A stretch of DNA of 64,000 nucleotides from positions 1,617,501-1,681,500 of the forward strand of contig NZ_CP032677.1 of the NCBI RefSeq assembly GCF_003627215.1, given 5' to 3'. The translations under genes were made by a program, and so were the position numbers. This document shows, piece by piece, positions 61,706-64,000 of the stretch. The DNA comes from Pseudomonas sp. Leaf58. GTDB taxonomy: Bacteria; Pseudomonadota; Gammaproteobacteria; Pseudomonadales; Pseudomonadaceae. Below the pieces are notes generated by a model that was not told the origin of the DNA, searched no databases, and worked only from the letters and a program-made list of their open reading frames with translations. How positions within the stretch are numbered: position 1 is the first letter of the stretch; every line of letters starts with the position of its first letter.

Positions 61706-62701
61706 ATGTTCGAGGAAGACAACGCGCAGTGGGGGCTGGTACATGCCCTGGTGCTCGATGGCAAAGGCGGCGCGCGCTCGATCGAGCGTACCGAACTGGA
61801 CCACCTGCAGCTGCAGCCTGAGCAGAGCCTGTGGCTGCACTGGGATCGCAGCCACCCGCAAACCCGCACCTGGCTGCTGCGTGACAGCGGCCTGAGCGAG
61901 TTCGCTTGCGAACTGCTGCTGGAAGAAAACACCCGGCCACGCCTGCTGCCCATGGTCGACGAACAGTTGTTGCTGTTCTTGCGTGGGGTCAACCTCAACC
62001 CGGGTGCAGAGCCTGAAGACATGGTCTCGGTGCGCATCTTCGCCCAGGCGCAGCGGGTAATTTCGCTGCGCCTGCGGCCGTTGCGCGCCAGTGACGAGAT
62101 TCTCCAGCAGTTGGAAGAGGGCAGGGGGCCGAAATCGGCCTCCGAGCTGTTGCTGCTGATGGGCGAACTGCTGACCGAAAAGGTCCAGGGCCTGGTCAGC
62201 GACCTGTCCGAGCTGGTCGACCTGGAGGAAGAAAAGGTCGAATCCGACGAACGGTATACGCCGGAGAACGGTTGCCTGCAGCAGATCCGCAGGCGTGCCG
62301 CCGGGCTTCGGCGTTTTCTGGCGCCGCAGCGGGAGATCTACGCCCAGTTGTCGCGTAGCAAGTGGAGCTGGTTCGCCGATGCCGACGCCGATTACTGGAA
62401 CGAGCTGAACAACAGCCTGATTCGCTACCTTGAAGAGCTGGAACTGACCCGCGAGCGGGCCGCGCTGGTGCTGGAAAGCGAAGATCGCCGGCGCAGCGAG
62501 CGCATGAACCGCACCATGTATCGCTTCGGCATCATCACCTGCATCTTCCTGCCCATGAGCTTCATCACTGGGCTGCTAGGCATCAATGTCGGCGGTATCC
62601 CGGGGGCGGAAAACCCCTATGGCTTCCTGTTCGCCTGCGTCGTCGTGCTGGGGCTGGCGGTGGGGCAGTGGTGGCTGTTCCGGCGGTTGCGGTGGGTATA
62701 G
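61706..62701 (+). CDS. cmaX: CorA/ZntB-like divalent cation transporter CmaX
   Basis: A 331-residue protein of the CorA superfamily. The large cytoplasmic N-terminal domain (1 to about 265) ends in a long helix rich in Arg and Glu. Two membrane helices follow near 271-290 (FGIITCIFLPMSFITGLLG) and 305-324. The loop motif after the first helix reads GIN-VGGIPGAE, not the GMN of CorA, which is the ZntB/CmaX variant and suggests zinc or another ion rather than Mg uptake. The ATG at 61706 follows GGAG; a TTG one codon earlier is possible. In Pseudomonas the order rraA-cmaX-crfX-cmpX-sigX is known and linked to envelope stress. Confidence 0.88.
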   Translation: MFEEDNAQWGLVHALVLDGKGGARSIERTELDHLQLQPEQSLWLHWDRSHPQTRTWLLRDSGLSEFACELLLEENTRPRLLPMVDEQLLLFLRGVNLNPGAEPEDMVSVRIFAQAQRVISLRLRPLRASDEILQQLEEGRGPKSASELLLLMGELLTEKVQGLVSDLSELVDLEEEKVESDERYTPENGCLQQIRRRAAGLRRFLAPQREIYAQLSRSKWSWFADADADYWNELNNSLIRYLEELELTRERAALVLESEDRRRSERMNRTMYRFGIITCIFLPMSFITGLLGINVGGIPGAENPYGFLFACVVVLGLAVGQWWLFRRLRWV

Positions 62702-62717
62702 ACATGTTGTGCCTGCA

Positions 62718-62781
62718 CCGGCCTCTTCGCGGGCACGCCCGCTCCCACCAGCCCAGCACCGGCCTGCCCGCGAAGAATCCA
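62718..62781. repeat. REP doublet between cmaX and crfX
   Basis: CTTCGCGGGCACGCC (62724-62738) is matched by the inverted GGCCTGCCCGCGAAG (62761-62775) at 14 of 15 positions. The left copy carries the CCCGCTCCCAC flank; the right copy is shorter. It separates cmaX from crfX. Confidence 0.8.
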
Positions 62782-62872
62782 CCGTGCATTCAATTTGAAA
62801 CACGCGTCCCACTTCGATGTGTGACCCATCGCCCGGCCATCTCGTCTCTGACTGACACTGCGCGAGGTGCCT

Positions 62873-63145
62873 ATGCACGATCCGTTTGAAGAATCCCTGC
62901 GCGACCTGCTCAAAGCGTCACCCTCCGGCAATGACCGGGATGATCGGGACGACGCCGCTTGCCTGGGTCGTGTGCTGAAAACCGCTAACCGCCAGGTTGG
63001 CGCGGGTGATCTGTTCAGCCTGCTTGGCCGTTGGAGCCAGGCGCTGCTGATCGCCGTGAACAATGGCTCGGCGCATGTTGCGCCGGTGCGTCGACACTCT
63101 TCCCGCAACGCTGCCGCTGGCAGCAAAGCAGATAAGGCCGATTGA
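62873..63145 (+). CDS. crfX: CrfX protein
   Basis: A 90-residue soluble protein: MHDPFEESLRDLLKASPSG, a highly charged acidic stretch (NDRDDRDDAACLGRV), a middle helix GDLFSLLGRWSQALLIAVNNGS and a basic C-terminal tail (RRHSSRNAAAGSKADKAD). CrfX is named only from its position between cmaX and cmpX in Pseudomonas, and its biochemical role is unknown. The ATG at 62873 has GAGG at 62864-62867; GTG two codons earlier is an alternative. It ends two bases before the cmpX start, so the two genes are co-transcribed. Confidence 0.82.
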   Translation: MHDPFEESLRDLLKASPSGNDRDDRDDAACLGRVLKTANRQVGAGDLFSLLGRWSQALLIAVNNGSAHVAPVRRHSSRNAAAGSKADKAD

Positions 63146-63147
63146 AT

Positions 63148-63972
63148 ATGGAACTCGATCTCTGGACCCAGAGCCTGGTCACCGCGATGACCGCCCTTTG
63201 GACCAAGGTGGCGAACTTCATCCCCAACCTGTTCGGCGCGCTGGTCGTGGTGCTGCTCGGTTTCGTGGTGGCCAAGCTGCTCGACACGCTGCTGTCCAAG
63301 CTACTGGCCAAACTCGGCCTGGACCGCCTGATGGCCGGCACCGGCCTGACCAAGATGCTCGGCCGGGGCGGTATCCAGGTGCCGATCTCGACCCTGATCG
63401 GCAAGATCGTGTACTGGTTCGTGCTGCTCATCTTCCTCGTCTCGGCCGCCGAATCGCTTGGCCTTGAGCGGGTTTCTGCCACCCTCGACATGCTCGCCCT
63501 GTACCTGCCGAAGGTGTTCGGTGCGGGCCTGGTGCTGCTGGCCGGCGTGCTGCTGGCCCAGGTGGCCAACGGCCTGGTGCGCGGCGCTGCCGAAGGCATC
63601 GGCTTGGAATATTCGGCCGGCCTCGGGCGTATTACCCAGGGTCTGGTGATCATCATCAGCATCTCGGTGGCCATCAGCCAGCTAGAGGTGAAAACCGACC
63701 TGCTGAACCATGTCATCGTGATTGGGCTGATAACCGTTGGTCTGGCCGTTGCGTTGGCGATGGGCCTTGGTAGCCGCGAAATTGCCGGGCAGATCCTGGC
63801 CGGCATCTACGTGCGCGAGCTGTATCAGGTAGGCCAGCACGTGCGGATTGGAGAGGTCGAAGGGCATATCGAGGAAATCGGTACGGTCAAGACGACGCTG
63901 CTGACCGATGATGGCGAACTGGTGTCGCTGTCCAATCGTGAGCTGCTCGAGCAACGCGTCAATAGCCGCTAA
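63148..63972 (+). CDS. cmpX: CmpX, MscS-type small-conductance channel family membrane protein
   Basis: A 274-residue inner-membrane protein with about four or five hydrophobic segments: near 17-42 (NLFGALVVVLLGFVVAKLLDTL), 82-100 (KIVYWFVLLIFLVSAAESLG), 118-140, 163-181 and 190-206. A short beta domain of the MscS type follows, YQVGQHVRIGEVEGHIEEIG near 230-249, and then LLTDDGELVSLSNRELLEQ. The length matches the P. aeruginosa CmpX, whose loss activates the ECF sigma factor SigX. sigX should begin just beyond the window edge. The start at 63148 lies two bases after the crfX stop. Confidence 0.92.
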   Translation: MELDLWTQSLVTAMTALWTKVANFIPNLFGALVVVLLGFVVAKLLDTLLSKLLAKLGLDRLMAGTGLTKMLGRGGIQVPISTLIGKIVYWFVLLIFLVSAAESLGLERVSATLDMLALYLPKVFGAGLVLLAGVLLAQVANGLVRGAAEGIGLEYSAGLGRITQGLVIIISISVAISQLEVKTDLLNHVIVIGLITVGLAVALAMGLGSREIAGQILAGIYVRELYQVGQHVRIGEVEGHIEEIGTVKTTLLTDDGELVSLSNRELLEQRVNSR

Positions 63973-64000
63973 CCGTACAAAAGCTGTTAATGTATGCCGC

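Overview
The window reads as chromosomal DNA of a fluorescent pseudomonad of the Pseudomonas putida group. It is GC-rich, genes are tightly packed with many ATGA-type overlaps, and REP palindromes with the core GCGGGC-N2-GCCCGC lie between genes. From memory, two blocks follow the order known in Pseudomonas genomes: nadK, metallophosphoesterase, rhomboid, DUF1315, DUF2797, pepN, YCF48, RND; and ppsR/ppsA, hydrolase, rraA, cmaX, crfX, cmpX. The last block stops just before the position where sigX and oprF would be expected. No rRNA, tRNA, CRISPR array, prophage or insertion sequence was recognised.

Layout. 1-4.4 kb: the 5' end of a GlxA-type AraC regulator, divergent from a tandem-fold tautomerase, then fadH, a D-cysteine desulfhydrase/ACC deaminase relative and a cytochrome b561. 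4.5-17.3 kb: housekeeping block with DUF1853, nadK, phosphoesterase, rhomboid, DUF1315, DUF2797, pepN, the YCF48/RND pair, a small protein and a periplasmic lactonase-like beta-propeller. 17.3-22.8 kb (minus strand): GST, sbcC, sbcD. 22.9-29.7 kb (minus strand): a complete MoxR/DUF58/DUF4381/VWA/VWA-TPR/BatD operon. 29.9-31.3 kb: an isolated Tle1-like (DUF2235) phospholipase.

31.3-48.6 kb is the accessory, catabolic part. First comes a minus-strand operon (class II aldolase-like, DapA-like, BenE-like permease, MFS carrier) divergent from a LysR regulator; its substrate is unknown. Next is a probable tricarballylate/trans-aconitate module: tcuA, tcuB, a LysR regulator, a PrpF-type isomerase, a DctA-type carrier, a CitMHS carrier and an OprD porin. 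Then come a DUF3144 protein, soxR, and an orphan GntR/LysR pair.

48.6-64 kb returns to core metabolism: lysA with its divergent LysR regulator, a small acidic protein, the 1621-residue NAD-glutamate dehydrogenase gdhB, the divergent ppsR/ppsA pair that controls and makes phosphoenolpyruvate, an alpha/beta hydrolase, rraA, and the membrane-associated cmaX-crfX-cmpX group.

The observations most worth a second look are: a SoxR-type promoter with 19-bp spacing that fires away from soxR into DNA with no gene; the tricarboxylate module; the uncharacterised aldolase/DapA/BenE operon, whose aldolase-like protein lacks the usual catalytic glutamate; a REP-like sequence that has become coding sequence inside the rhomboid gene; an orphan Tle1-type effector; and an inverted repeat that could hide the ribosome binding site of the DUF3144 gene. 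Residue positions and membrane segments were assigned by eye; family names rest on motif recognition, not on database searches.
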